DNA of 64,000 nt from Helianthus annuus (GCF_002127325.2 NC_035448.2:121186282-121250281), one strand, 5' to 3'; positions 9,543 through 21,249 are shown, counted from the stretch's first letter. The notes: a model not told the origin generated them from the sequence alone. Made by a program: numbers and translations.

Positions 9543-10184
9543 TCAACTTCCAATCCCATTGGGCACATCATTTTTTTGTTGGTATAACAAAAGTGGTAAC
9601 TCGTTACCTTCCGGAAGCATGTCATTTAATAGCACTAATAGATCTGTGAAACTCTTATCACTCCATCCATGTGTTGACTTCAAGATAGACAACCTTAAAA
9701 CTGCACGAAGTTTGGAATATTTATTACAACCCACATATAATGGTTTTAACTCATCTTCAAGTAATTTCCTTAATTTTTCTTGCCTATTATCACCAACATT
9801 AGTCTCTAAATCATCATACATTTCATTGAAGTTGTCATTGTCTTCATTTAAAGCGTCATTTTCTTGATCAGTATCTTGTTCGTTGTTATATGTTTAATCA
9901 TTGTCTTCATTGAACGACAACGTGCCACGATTTGAAAGCGATTCCCCATGCTTTGACCAACAAGTATATCCAGGCACAAAACCATCTCTCAACAAATGAA
10001 ACTTTATGTCTTTAATATCATGTTTCTGAAAATTTTTACACGATGCACAAGGACAAAAAATGAGCTGATCTTCGGCATTCACCCGAACCCGATGAGCTTC
10101 GACGGCCTTAAGAAAACTTTGGACACCCATTATATATTTTGCACTAACAGGACTTTGTTTGTACATCCAATCGTCACGGTCCAT
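9543..10184 (-). pseudogene. CACTA TNP2-like transposase, N-terminal fragment
   Basis: It starts with ATG at 10184 (MDRDDWMY), followed by the transposase-associated domain: FCPCASCKN, IKFHLLRDGFVPGYTCWSKHGE. After one in-frame TAA near 9894 the same frame continues through an acidic stretch to the start of the TNP2 region (KLRAVLRLSILKSTHGWSDKSF, LLNDMLPEGNELP). An indel in an A7 run near 9575 shifts the frame just before MMCPMGLEVE. The following hundreds of residues with the catalytic acidic residues are gone; the sequence jumps into the second gene. Confidence 0.8.
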
Positions 10185-10838
10185 CTGAAATCAAAATTTA
10201 CAAATAAATCGAGTAGCCAATTTTTGTTTCAACCACTTTTAGTTTTAAATCTTTATTAAATTAGCAGTGACTAAATGATTTTAGTTCGGAAATTAAAATT
10301 TCAGTTGGGGCTACTTTCTAAAACATGTGTCCATCCAAAATATAAAAACAAACACGTACATACAAATAAACAACTAATAGAAACAAAAGTCTATATATGT
10401 TTCGACCAAAAACTAATAAATAACTTGCATATTTTTCGATTTTATGAGTTGTCTATGAAATTTGAGAATTTATCATTCTAACCCACTTTTCATTAAAAGG
10501 CTATCTGCATTAATCTATTAAGATAAATATTTTATTATTTACTCGATTTATATAAAAGGGTAAAAGTAGAGTTTTTTTCCATAATGGTGTTGGTGGAAAA
10601 AGTATTTACCAAAATAGTATTGTTAGAGAAGTATTTACCAAAATAATGTTTTTAAAGTTTTTTTTTCTCATTCCAAACCTCATTGGACAAATCTATTTAT
10701 TAAATAACAAATGATTTAATCATGATATTGTATCTCTCACCTAACTTATTTTATTTAAGAATCTTAAATAACCTATTTTTTTTTATAAAACCTACTTTGA
10801 GGAAAAAAAAAAAACGTCCTGTGTTTTAACTTAAACCC
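10185..10838. other. CACTA 5' non-coding region
   Basis: AT-rich, with no supported gene. It lies upstream of the transposase start and left of the nested Helitron. Confidence 0.5.
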
Positions 10839-12190
10839 TCAAATTATATACTAATAAAAATAGAAGTGAATGAATTTTGCTACTTATTTACGATATTGCC
10901 ATTTGATATATTAATTAAATAAATAGTGATTTCAACAAATATTAATTAAAACAAATGTATTAATTAAAACAAACTAAATCAATAGTGATCTAGGAAATAT
11001 AAGAATATGGGGTATGGGGCGGGGTTGTGATGTGGGTTGGGTATAAACGCCCAAGTCACCACCTCGGGTGGGCTTGGGTTTCGGCGTGGCCCCTTAGGCG
11101 GGGGTTTCAGCCCGGGCGTTGGGCGGGGCTATCAAGATGACATGGCGTGATCTCATTGGCCAAGACAAGTAGCCGTTTGGGCTAGCCGTTTGCCAACGGC
11201 TATGTGTTTAAAAAAATCTAGGAAATATTAGAATATGTGGTATGGGGCGGGGGTTGTGTCGTGGGTTGGGTACAAACGCCCAAGTTACCACCCCGGGTGA
11301 GCTTGGGTTTCGGCGTGGCCACTTGGGCGGGGGTTTCAGCCCGGGCGTTGTGCGGGGCTATCAAAATGACATGGTTGGATCTCATTGGCCAAGACAAGTA
11401 GCCGTTTGCCAACAGCTATGTGTTTAAAAAAAGATTTAGGAAATATTAGAATATGGGGTATGGGGTATGGGGCGGGGGTTGTGGCGTGGGTTGGGTACAA
11501 ATGCCCAATTCACCACCCCGGGTGGGTTGGGTTTCGGCGTGGCCCCTTGGGCGGGGGTTTCAGCCCGGGCGTTGAGCGGGGCTATCAAGATGACATTGCG
11601 GGATCTCATTGGCCAAGACAAGTAGCCGTTTAGGCTAGCTGTTGGCCAACGGCCATGTGTTTAAAAAAAAGATCTAGGAAATATTAGAATATGGGGTATG
11701 GGGCGGAGGTTGTGGCGTGGGTTGGGTACAAACGCCCAAGTCACCACCCCAGGTGGGCTTGGGTTTCGGCGTGGCCCCTTAGGCGGGGGGTTTCAGCCCG
11801 AGCGTTGGGCGGGGCTATCAAGATGACATGACGGGATCTTATTGGCCAAGACAAGTAGCCGTTTGTGCTAGCCGTTTGCCAACGGCTATGTGTTTAAAAA
11901 AAATCTAGGAAATATTAGAATATGGGGTATGGGGTATGGGGCTGGGGTTGTGTCGTGGGTTGGGTACAAACGCCCAAGTCACCACTCCGGGTGGGCTTTA
12001 GTTTCGGCGTGGCCCCTTGGGCGGGGGTTGTATTTGAAGATAAAAATCGGTGAATACCGGTGCCGAACCGGTACCGAAAATACGTGACGTTTTAGTTTGA
12101 GTTACTTTTTGTTATTTGACATGTTTTGTCATTCTTATAGAACGATTTGGTTTAGCGCGCTGTAACGCGCGCGCATGGTAAACAACTAGT
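10839..12190 (+). mobile_element. Non-autonomous Helitron with tandem-repeat body
   Basis: The right end is a good Helitron 3' terminus: a GC hairpin (GCGCGC-TGTAAC-GCGCGC, about 12155-12172), a short spacer and CTAGT at 12186-12190, followed by T. The proposed left end is TCAAATTATATACTAATAAA at 10839, a Helitron-like 5' start, but the preceding base is C rather than A, so this border is less sure. The body contains a GC-rich tandem array and no RepHel gene. Confidence 0.65.
10990..12030. repeat. GC-rich tandem repeat, ~230-bp unit, 4.5 copies
   Basis: Units start at 10990, 11218, 11436, 11674 and 11905 (last one cut at 12030), so they are 228, 218, 238 and 231 bp long. Each begins CTAGGAAATAT, has GGGGTATGGGGCGGGG and CACCCCGGGTGGG blocks, and ends with GCCGTTTGCCAACGGC and an A run. 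The open frames across it are by-products of GC content and are not genes. Confidence 0.92.
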
Positions 12191-12529
12191 TACTATATAG
12201 AAAAAAAACTGAAAAGTTCATTCAGAATTTTATACTGTCGCTGTTATAATTTTTTTTACTTGTTTTTACTTTAATATAAATCACGCAATATTGTATACAT
12301 TTTTTTTCTTGAAAATAGCAACCTACTTTAATATATTTTTAACACTTCAAGAATGGACCTTATAAAATATTTGATATCTTATTATATTAACTTAGTATAT
12401 TAAAGAAGCATATAAAAAATAGTGATGGTTCAGAATTCTTTAGTCACCCATTCCGTTGATTACTTTTTTCTTTTTTAAATCAAGTTTTCAAGGTCTCAGT
12501 TAGACGATTTTTATTTCTTCCATTAGTAA
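12191..12529. other. CACTA interior, AT-rich
   Basis: Between the Helitron and the next MITE. No gene or repeat recognised. Confidence 0.5.
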
Positions 12530-12894
12530 GGGTATAAGGAGTGGTTAAACACTTTAAAGTGGCAAACCAAAAAACCGACCAATGAGAGCGCGCCATGTCA
12601 ATTAGGCAAAAGTGTTTAAACTTTGGTGAAAAATGTTGGCAATGGTTTAAACATTTGGTGGAGTGGTAAACTTTTTAAATAAAAAAAAGGAAAAAAGATG
12701 TGATTGGTTGAGATTGGAATGGACCCCACCCCACACCCCTCTCTCTCTCCTCTTCTTCCCTTTGCCGCAGCGGTGTTGGCTCACCGGTTTCTCACCATTT
12801 TCGGCAAACATGAATGTGGCAAATGGGTTGGCAATGGTTTGCCACCCATTGCCGATCGGTAAACACCTTTTGCCGCCCACCACTCCGCATCCCC
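12530..12894. mobile_element. PIF/Harbinger-type MITE
   Basis: 365 bp. The inverted ends are imperfect (GGGTATAAGGAGTGG and, in reverse, GGGGATGCGGAGTGG), flanked on each side by TAA (12527-12529 and 12895-12897). Tandem-like GGCAAATGGTTTG words occur inside. Non-coding. Confidence 0.8.
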
Positions 12895-12897
12895 TAA

Positions 12898-13805
12898 AAC
12901 AAGAAAAATAAAACAATTAAATCTCAATAATCAAATTTACCACAATAAAATCATAACAGACGACAAATAACTTTATATAAAACAGATATTTCCATATGTA
13001 CAACTCGTAAACTGTAATTATCACATCAATGTAGTTCATCATCCACCACATAAAACACATTTATAATAATTTTGTAAAAGCAAGTAAAAATATATAACTA
13101 TGATTATAAAATTAAACATGACATTAATATCATTACAAAATTACTAACCTTGTAACTCTTGATGGTTATCAATGATGGGTTAAAAAAATGTAGAATTTTG
13201 ATGGAGATGATTGTTAAACCTAAGGTCGTTTACACAAGTGAACCAAGAACGCACAACTCCAATTAATACTCTTGCTTACAGCCTTTGATCAAAGAAAATA
13301 AACGTTATAGCACCAAAATGAAACAAACTTTTTTTCTTATTCAAAACTCAACCTTGCATATTTATAAACCTAAGCTACTATCCTAATTAATTACAAACTT
13401 ACTGCAACTAGGAAACATGGCCTTTTATCTCTATCCATATCATACTTAAAAAATAGGAAACATATGGCCTTTTATCTTTATCCATATCATACTTAAAAAA
13501 TTCAAATAATATATATCTCCATCGTATCATTTTTTTAATTATATTTTAAGTCAGGGGTTTGTAAACACCGTCTAAAGCTATGTAAGCATATTTTAAGTCG
13601 GGGTTCGTATCAAAAGACGTGAATTTTATTAGTGTTAAATTATATTTTAAGTCAGGGTTTGTAAAACACCGTCTAAAGCTATGTAGGCATATTTTAAGTC
13701 GGGGTTCGTATAGAGATAGTGTGTGTATATTTAGACGGGGTTATGGGCATTACCGCGTCTGAAAACAAAATTGAACCCCGTCTAATGGTTACTTGTGCAC
13801 TAGTG
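12898..13805. other. CACTA right arm with subterminal repeats
   Basis: AT-rich to about 13540. Then come two copies of a 65-75 bp unit (TATTTTAAGTC-GGGTT ... CACCGTCTAAAGCTATGTA) that are inverted relatives of the left subterminal repeats, ending in the terminal inverted repeat. No gene. Confidence 0.65.
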
Positions 13806-13989
13806 TTATAAAATTTGTCCATTTCTTTTGCATCAGTCAACCCAATCTTTCACCAAATGCATCATGGTTTATGTTGTATGTGTTTGTGGTTGAATATATT
13901 TTTGTCGGAAAATACCCATTTTTCTAGTAGTGTGACAAGTTATATAGGACCCACCCATTTTCCACCTCTACAATTAATGAACTACTGAG

Positions 13990-14805
13990 AGTTAAAAACA
14001 GAATCATAGATTTTGGTTAGACAGATGGTATGGAGACGCTCCTCTCAAGGATCTTTTCCCTGCGCTATTCGCTCTAGAAAATGTCAAGCAAGTCTCTATT
14101 TCAAATAGGGCAGGAGGATGCGAGTGGAAACGTGAACCAAACTCTCAGACGGAACGCGCTGAATTTCAACGGCTGTACGATGTTGTTAACGGTTTAGCGT
14201 TGTCGGATACACAAGATAAGTGGGAATGGGACCTAAATTCTGATGGGTTTTTTTTCTGTTGCGTCATGCTGAGATCCGCTAACAAAAAATCTGGTCCCGT
14301 TTTACCCGTTCGAATGGGTCAAATGGTTTCGGTTGGCGCGCGGAGCAAGACCGGCTCCCAAATCTGGTCCCATATGCTTCATAAAAGAAATGTTCATCGA
14401 GGCTTAGTTTGCTGCAGATTATGTGGGCCCCAAGACGAGGATGCCGATCATCTTTTCACGTCTTGTTATGTGTCCGTGGTTTTATGGCAGAAGGTTTCTA
14501 CATGGTGTAACATCCCTCAAATTTTTGCTTTCAATGTTAGGGATCTGCTGCAAATCCATAACACTCTGAATGCATCCGAAGACAAAAGGAGAATGGTTCG
14601 GGCGGTGATGTTAACTACATGCTGGATGATCTGGAAGGCTCGTAATGAAGCTATTTTCTCCGGTAAAAGGGTCAACGTTGACATGATTTTTGGTGAAGTG
14701 CAAGCTATGTCATACCTATGGGTGAAGAATCGGGCAAGGCGTAACGATTTAGAGTGGGCGAATTGGGTGTCTTTTAGCTGTTTTGGCAATGTAATTTGGG
14801 GTTAG
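13990..14805 (+). pseudogene. LINE (L1-type) reverse transcriptase 3' end, zinc-binding domain
   Basis: From about 14012 the frame gives FWLDRWYGDAPLKDLFPALF, then KWEWDLNSDGFF, then RLCGPQDEDADHLFTSC, and finally CWMIWKARNEAIFSG. This is the conserved layout of the RT zinc-binding (zf-RVT) domain at the end of plant L1-type ORF2, ending with a TAG. The upstream EN and RT parts are missing, and I see no clear poly(A) tail or target duplication. It is probably a 5'-truncated and partly eroded insertion. Confidence 0.78.
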
Positions 14806-14972
14806 GATATAATACGAAGTTTTTTTTTTGGCTAGGAAGGCTAGGAAGTAATCTTGACCATCAAATGATTTCAATCCCTCACCCCTAATTTATATGAACT
14901 TTTCATGGTTTGAGAAAACAATAAACACACAGACCACTATAACAAGATTATTGGCTGCCACACATGATATAA

Positions 14973-15261
14973 GGGGACTCGGGGTGGACAAATTTTTGTC
15001 CGTGATGTATTAATTCAAAGCGTGGAAGTTTCAATTTTTCCACCGCCGGTACATGAGTTTCACGCGTGGAAGTGGTTTGGCGTGATAAAATTCACGTGTT
15101 ATAAATGGAAGGATGTGAGGGGGTGTGAGGGTTTATTGTTGGGTGTTGTGAGTGATGACCATTTCCACTAAAAAAGGTTGTGAGTGATGGAATAATGGTT
15201 GATGACATGGCGGAACTTATATGATATTGTGAGTGATGAGTGATCACCACCCCCTATCCCC
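14973..15261. mobile_element. PIF/Harbinger-type MITE
   Basis: 289 bp with imperfect inverted ends (GGGGACTCGGGGTGG and, in reverse, GGGGATAGGGGGTGG) and TAA on both sides (14970-14972 and 15262-15264). The interior repeats GTGAGTGATG several times. Same superfamily as the MITE at 12530 but a different sequence. Confidence 0.8.
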
Positions 15262-15340
15262 TAATACAATATACTTGCTGATTTTAGGAAATACAACTCA
15301 TAATTATCATTACTTTTCATCTGACACATTAAGTTATAAG

Positions 15341-15570
15341 TTATTATAGCTTTTACCACATGGTTCAGGATTGTCAATTTACCTCAACAAAACAATAATA
15401 ACTTGCATATAACAAGGACACATTAGCGGCTTAAACTAGCCATGAAATACGTTATTATAGCTTTTACACATTGTTCAGGATTGTCAATTTACCTCAACAA
15501 AACAATAATAACTTGCATATAACAATTAACAAGGACACATTAGCGGCTTAAACTAGCCATGAAATCCGTT
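15341..15570. repeat. Tandem duplication, period 111 bp
   Basis: Copy one is 15341-15451 and copy two 15452-15570. They differ by a few substitutions and a short insertion (AATTAAC) in copy two. Confidence 0.93.
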
Positions 15571-16772
15571 GGATCGCCTTAAAAATGATATGGACATGTA
15601 AGGCCAATTTCAAAATAAATTTTATGTTATTGTTTTAGCACATGTATAAAATCAGCAACCTAGAAGCTACTGCATGTTTGAGTGGTTACAGGTAAACCCA
15701 CATCAGTATTTTAGGATTATGAGAGATACGAGAACCATGATTCAAGAAACGTGGGATAATATATGTCGGCTATGAAAGAGAGAAAAGATAAAAGACAAAA
15801 ATGTTTTCAAAACATGACCAATAAGAGCTCGAAACTTCCTTCGTATCATGTGGTACTCCTCTTCTTAGAAGGTAAAGGACGTAATCAGTTATAGCGTTGC
15901 ATATATATCACATGAACACAATATATAACTTGTGGGGACCGAATAAATTGTAAGGACCGATTAAGTTAAAAATATCAAAAAACAACAATGATGAAATATA
16001 TATTTTCGACAAGATTTTATGTGTTAATTATGCTATTACCTGAAAAAGTAAACGAATTGTTGGACCAACCATTTCGGAGCATGATGTTTTAAATAAGCAT
16101 ATTTACGAAGTATTATTTATTAAAATTGTTTCTAGTCACATTTTTACTATTCACTTTGACATACTCAATACCAAGAATTAGTTATTTTGATAATGTACTC
16201 AATACCAAGAATTAGTTATTAAAATTGGTTCTAGTCAAATTTTTACTCTTCTTTTTTAATTATCATTAGCAATGTCACTTTTATTATTACTTTGTATTTT
16301 TACTATATTATTCTTTTATTGTTTATTTAGAATTATATTACCATTAGCCACGATAATTTCTATTATTATTATTTCTGATTAATTATTACATTACAGTTTT
16401 GTTACTATCATCTTTTTTTCATTTTTATAATTATTAGCGATGTGGTATAATTTTCTTCAAAGATTTTGGATTACCATATTACTACTTTATCTTTCAGTTA
16501 AATAAGACACCTTCTATCTAATTATACCTAATATTTCTGCAAAGAAGCTTTTTTATACATTTTTCCCACTACAACTAGCGGGAGAAACTACGAGTTGTCT
16601 CAAAACTCTATCTTTTTACAAAGTGTGTTTAAGCGACAATAATTGTTTTAGTTTTGACAAGTTGTCTAACCCACTTATTTTATATAAAAATCTAGGTTTG
16701 AGGAGAGTCATGGGTTTTTGAAATGGGCTTTTTTGCATCTCTATGGCTTGTCTTCTAAAGCAATACAATATT
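15571..16772. other. AT-rich spacer
   Basis: No gene. It contains a local duplication of about 100 bp (about 16115-16255; TACTCAATACCAAGAATTAG occurs at 16162 and 16196) and poly-T/TTA low-complexity runs. Confidence 0.6.
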
Positions 16773-16788
16773 AAATAGAATTCCCAAA

Positions 16789-17865
16789 CAATATGAAATG
16801 GGTTTTTGCCGGGTATATGGAAAAATATTGGGGAAATAACAAAGGGTTTCATGAAAAACAATATCAATATTAATACAAATCTGAAAAGTATAGTGGGTAT
16901 GGGGGACAAAACGTTATTCTGGGTTGACGTTTGGATCGGAAACGAGCCGCTGAGAATACAATTCCCAAACTTGTATCAGCTGTCATCGAAGAAAAAAACG
17001 AAGATTAGGGATGTCTACAGAACGATAAGTGGGGGCACGTTTTGGGATTGGGGTTGGATAAGGACGCCGAACAGTGAAGAGGAAAAGCAAGAAACGAATA
17101 TACTGAAGGAGCGTCTACAACAACAGAGAATGACAGAGACAGGGGACGTATGGGTATGGAAGAACTATGAAGATCAGGAATTTTGTGTAAAAAATGTGAA
17201 ACTTACTTTGAGTCAGAATTTAGATCTAAACGCAGAACCAAATAATTTTGCTGGAATAATTGGGCGACTGGGAAGAGTGTAGCTTTTGTATGGAGAGCGT
17301 TAGACGAAAAGATTCCATCAGTCGTGGCTTTAAGGAATAGAGGCATGAATATACAAGACGTTAGGTGCAAGATATGCGGTGCTGAAGACGAAACTGCCGG
17401 CCATATATTACTAAGATGCAATTTAGCTAAGAGAATCTGGGAAGCGCTATCGATGTGGACAAGATTTCCGATGCTTAATACAGTCGATAGTGTTTCGAAA
17501 CTACTGCAGTTGATATTGGAAAGTCATAGGAGCCGATTAGTCAGAAAGCTACTACATGCGATAGCCATTCAATCCATGTGGATCATGTGGAAGAACAGAA
17601 TAGGAAGACAGAGGGCGCTTCAAATGATTGATGAAGACATAAAAGATACAACCTTTCAAGGGGTGAAGTCTCGATCGAAGTTTAACACAATGACAAAACA
17701 AGAATGGTGGGACTTTAATTTAAATTTGTAAAAGAGATATGTTTCTGTTCTTCTTTTTTTTTCGCTTGTTGTTTTTGTTTCTGTTTCAGCTGCTGGCTGA
17801 GTTTGTTTTTTGTACTCGGTTTCCTATGAATGAAAGTTCCGTTGGCTATTCAAAAAAAAAAAAAA
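16789..17865 (+). mobile_element. 5'-truncated L1-type LINE with poly(A) and target duplication
   Basis: The insertion is bracketed by AAATAGAATTCCCAAA at 16773-16788 and 17866-17881 (at least 13 bp certain; the rest overlaps the A tail). It ends in a poly(A) run after a 3' UTR rich in TTTG. This is the signature of target-primed reverse transcription. Only the last ~1.08 kb of the parent is present. Confidence 0.93.
16806..17731 (+). pseudogene. LINE ORF2 C-terminal part with RT zinc-binding domain
   Basis: The frame at 16806-17282 gives TLFWVDVWIGNEPLRIQFP and FWDWGWIR. After a frameshift near 17250-17282 it resumes as RALDEKIPSVVALRNRG, then CKICGAEDETAGHILLRCNLA, and ends QSMWIMWKNRI...QEWWDFNLNL with a stop at 17731. 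The Cys-x2-Cys...His...Cys pattern is the zf-RVT domain. No endonuclease or RT core is present because of 5' truncation. Confidence 0.82.
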
Positions 17866-17881
17866 AAATAGAATTCCCAAA

Positions 17882-18258
17882 GTTTTTATATTTCCAACAA
17901 TCGCCACCAAATAGTAAAACACGAAACCGAACAACTTACACGTAAAAGTACGTAATACACGTAATTTACACACAAAACACGCACATACCGAAAATCATAT
18001 AAATTCACATCATATATTCATTTAACTTTTTTGGAATTATTATTTAACTTAATCACCAACATTCGAGGACAGGTTCGTGTGCGGTTCGGTAATTCGGTTA
18101 ACTCACCGAATTACCGTTACGTGAGTGTTCGTGTACTAATTGACACACTTAACCAACCAATATCAAGTGAAATGCAGTAATAGATGTTTATGATAATGTT
18201 TATGATAATGTTAAAGATAACGGAGTTGACCTGAAAATTCTCGGTTGTCACATTTGTT
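17882..18258. other. Spacer
   Basis: AT-rich, with a palindromic patch around GGTAATTCGGTTAACTCACC (18089). No gene recognised. Confidence 0.5.
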
Positions 18259-18663
18259 CATCTGGCATTTTTGCTACAAGCACTTTTGGTGTATCAGCGT
18301 ATGTTGATGCATTGTCTAATGCCTACGTTTAGGTCTTGTGTCTGTATAGTTATAGGGCACATCTGGCATTTTTGCTACAAGCACTTATGGTGTATCAGCG
18401 TATGTTGATGCATTGTCTAATGCCTACGTTTAGGTCTTGTGTCTGTATAGTTATAGGGCACATCTGGCATTTTTGCTACAAGCACTTTTGGTGTATCAGC
18501 GTATGTTGATGCATTGTCGAATGCCTACGTTTAGGTCTTGTGTCTGTATAGTTATAGGGCACATCTGGCATTTTTGCTACAAGCACTTTTGGTGTATCAG
18601 CGTATGTTGATGCATATGTCTAATGCCAACATTTACGTCTTGTGTATGTATGGTTATAGGGCA
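18259..18663. repeat. Tandem repeat, 101-bp unit, four copies
   Basis: Units start at 18259, 18360, 18461 and 18562, each beginning CATCTGGCATTTTTGCTACA. The first three are nearly identical and the fourth carries more changes. Confidence 0.95.
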
Positions 18664-18803
18664 GTATTATGTTGTGTTTGAGTTTGTTTTTTAATGTAAA
18701 ACACTCATGCGCACGTAGAAGTCCTACGTACGTACGAGTCACCATGGGCATGAGTCTTGCGCCCCAAATTTTTTAAGATGCACGAGGTGCGTGAATTCTT
18801 AAC

Positions 18804-21233
18804 TGTGACAACCCGAGATTTCAAGGCCTTTCCGTTTAGCTATCATTTAACTATCATTGATCTTGCAATCCTGTTTCTGATTCATGTGGTGTCAAGTGTA
18901 GTTTTGTGAATGACCAGCAGTTATGTGTTATGTGTTACACGTTCCTCGCTTGTTTATTAATCTGTTTAGGGTGCATGATAATTTTATTAAACTAATGGTA
19001 ATAGCACTTTTGGGCCGCAAGCCATTGGGCCACATTAGTGACCCTTGTGATACACTTCACCTCTGCCTGAATAAACATGAACCGACCCCAACCTATTCCG
19101 CGTGGGCTTTGATCAAACCTGGCCCAGTTGTGTTAACGTTTAATGTGTATAGGATCGGCCCACTTGTTAGGTTTTGGCTTTATAATTAAGTGTACGTAAC
19201 ATCCTATATCTCTCATCACCATAACATAACAAACCAAACCCTACTTCTCCTTTGTTCGCGTTGGCAGACCTTGAGAACCCCCCCTCTTTGAGACTCTACC
19301 TCGCTTAACTTATGCTCTCGATTAGTTCTTGTACTTTAAATCCCTTGTGATTATGAAACTATGTGCTAGTTGATTGTGTCATGCATGCCTAGTGTATCGG
19401 TTCATAATTGTAATTAGTGATTATGTTCATACTTGATGTTAAGTGTGTTATTTGTTTATATGATAATAGATGTTTATGTTATGATGATAGACTGTTGATA
19501 AATACAAGATTCAGTGGTTCTAACCGATTGTTTAAGCTGACTAGGGCTTCATAAGATCATCAATATATGAACGTGTGAAATTATTATGATATGTAACAAC
19601 TACAACCCACTTATGGTTCCAAGGGTTTTTGTGATAATAATTATGTATTGAGTGATCAAATCGTTGGGAAAAAGGACTCGAGAGTAATCAGGTAGGTTGA
19701 AGGGGGTTATGTTAGTTTAGCGGTGTTTGGGCCACGTAAACAGGAGCCCAGCGATGAACAATGGGCTGCAACGGGTGGGCCTGATGGGATTGGGTCGGGT
19801 GTTAACTAAAGATGGTAATGTTTGGTTCACATGAGGAACAATCTGGTTGTTTTGAATATCCTTTGCTGATTAATCTGAGCAAAACATTTGTTGTGATGAT
19901 TTGTTATTTGTTGGGTTGTAACTGATCATAAGGGCCGGTGAAACTTGATTTAATTGGGCCAGGGATAGACGAGCATTATGGGCGGCCAAGTAATTAGTTA
20001 GCTTACAATCTGAGTTGGGCCGAGGGGTTTGAGGGGCTGCTTAGCCCACTATGTACGTGGCTGGGCTGCATGACCACGGGTCATCAGCTAAGCCCATACC
20101 GTTGTGATCATTGGTTGTGTTGGGTTGGGCCGGTAACTTGTGGAATCAAGATATTGATTAACTTGTGTAGTGATATATTAACTTGTATAATGATATGGTA
20201 TGTACACATATAAACCTGTGAATTAATATGATACATAGTGTTACTGATAATTATGTTGTAGGATTTTTAGTTATAAGCATATATTCACGGAAAGGATAAT
20301 CAAATCACCCAACATGGATTATGGTGTAAACGTGACTTTGTTTGATGACATATGTGCAAAGACGTGTAAATAATTGTGCATACCAAACTGATTATTATGT
20401 GTAACTATCATAGGGCTTGGTTAATCACTGTTGTTAAAAGAGTAATTAATTCTACCGAGCAAATCAAAGGTGAGTTCATTCCTCTTGAGCATGCGTCCCG
20501 GTGGTTGGGACAGTCTTTGGGTATCCCTAGGTTGGATAGGTTTTGGGTAACTTGTTTGGGTATTCCTAAGAGGAATACGTCTTGTTGTAAATCGGTAATG
20601 TTGGATAATATACTCATCCTGTCACCTTTAAAGTCCCCCGTGTTGTTTGGTTACCTGAGAGGTAACAAGGTATTAGTTAGTAGCGCTACTTAGGTTTGGC
20701 AACCTCACCCCGTACCTGGGAGGACGGGTGTTGAACTAATGACCTAGTTATGATCAATGCTTTGATAGGAGCATTGGAGAAAAGGCAATGTAAATCAGAA
20801 GCCGTCTTGTATTTGGGGTATTATCAACATTAAATTCAATGGATTAACTAAATACTTGGTAACCAACATTTTCGTAAAACTATGAACTCACCAGCGTTGT
20901 CTGATACACTTGTTACATGCTCGCAGGTCGTTAGATATCTTGGATTTGGGAACTTGCTGTCTGGAGTAGCTGGAGTGGTCAAGGGTCTACTGGAGGGACT
21001 CATGTGATTGATTATTGCTATTATACATTGGTTTTGAACAATTTAACTTTTGTTTACTGTTTGCTTCCGCTGAACATGATGGTTTTCATTTAAATGTGTT
21101 GATGACATTTTTTATTAATAATTGGGGATTTTATTTATAGACTTGAATGGGTTCAATGTAATTAGTGGCTCGTGGTTGGTACGTCACACGCCTAACAGGG
21201 ACATTCCCTAGGTGGTATTTTGGGGGTGTGATA
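18804..21233 (+). repeat. Gypsy LTR, first copy
   Basis: 2,430 bp from TGTGACAACCCGAG to GGGGGTGTGATA (terminal CA mutated to TA). It agrees almost base for base with 32824-35254; differences are scattered substitutions, roughly 2-3% by eye. It contains short hairpins at 20560-20578 and 20650-20666. Open frames inside are not conserved genes. Confidence 0.92.
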
Positions 21234-21236
21234 GTT

Positions 21237-21249
21237 TGGTATCAGAGCC
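21237..21249 (+). promoter_or_regulatory. Primer binding site of the gypsy element
   Basis: TGGTATCAGAGCC three bases after the LTR end; initiator tRNA-Met type. The second copy is at 35258-35270. Confidence 0.9.

Larger units (their letters stand above)
6239..13805 (-). mobile_element. CACTA (En/Spm-type) DNA transposon, defective
   Basis: The termini are inverted: the left begins CACTAGTACAGAAG and the right end read in reverse begins CACTAGTGCACAAG; both continue into ATTAGACG-GGTT. The flanking 3 bases are TTA on both sides (6236-6238 and 13806-13808), the diagnostic CACTA target duplication. Both genes read on the minus strand: a TNP2-like transposase fragment at 9543-10184 and a multi-exon Ulp1-protease-like gene at 6860-9536. 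The transposase lacks its catalytic domain, so the element cannot move alone. It carries a Helitron (10839-12190) and a PIF-type MITE (12530-12894). Confidence 0.93.

Noticed and set aside
11218..11633. ORFs of 60-80 codons on both strands in the GC-rich array
   Set aside because: They recur with the tandem unit, overlap on both strands and change with each indel; composition effect, not genes.
12647..12916. Overlapping 82- and 89-codon ORFs on opposite strands
   Set aside because: They fall inside the MITE at 12530-12894 and encode no known domain.
18259..18663. CRISPR-like array
   Set aside because: The whole 101-bp unit repeats without unique spacers, and this is a plant genome; plain tandem repeat.
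18923..19189. 88-codon ORF, repeated at 32943-33209
   Set aside because: It is inside the gypsy LTR; the two copies are similar only because the LTRs are. No domain and no codon-biased conservation visible.
20376..20693. 105-codon ORF, shorter at 34395-34685
   Set aside because: Also LTR sequence; it overlaps the hairpin series and loses frame between copies.
21237..21249. TGGTATCAGAGCC as part of a tRNA gene
   Set aside because: It lies at LTR ends at five places and has no cloverleaf around it; it is the primer binding site.
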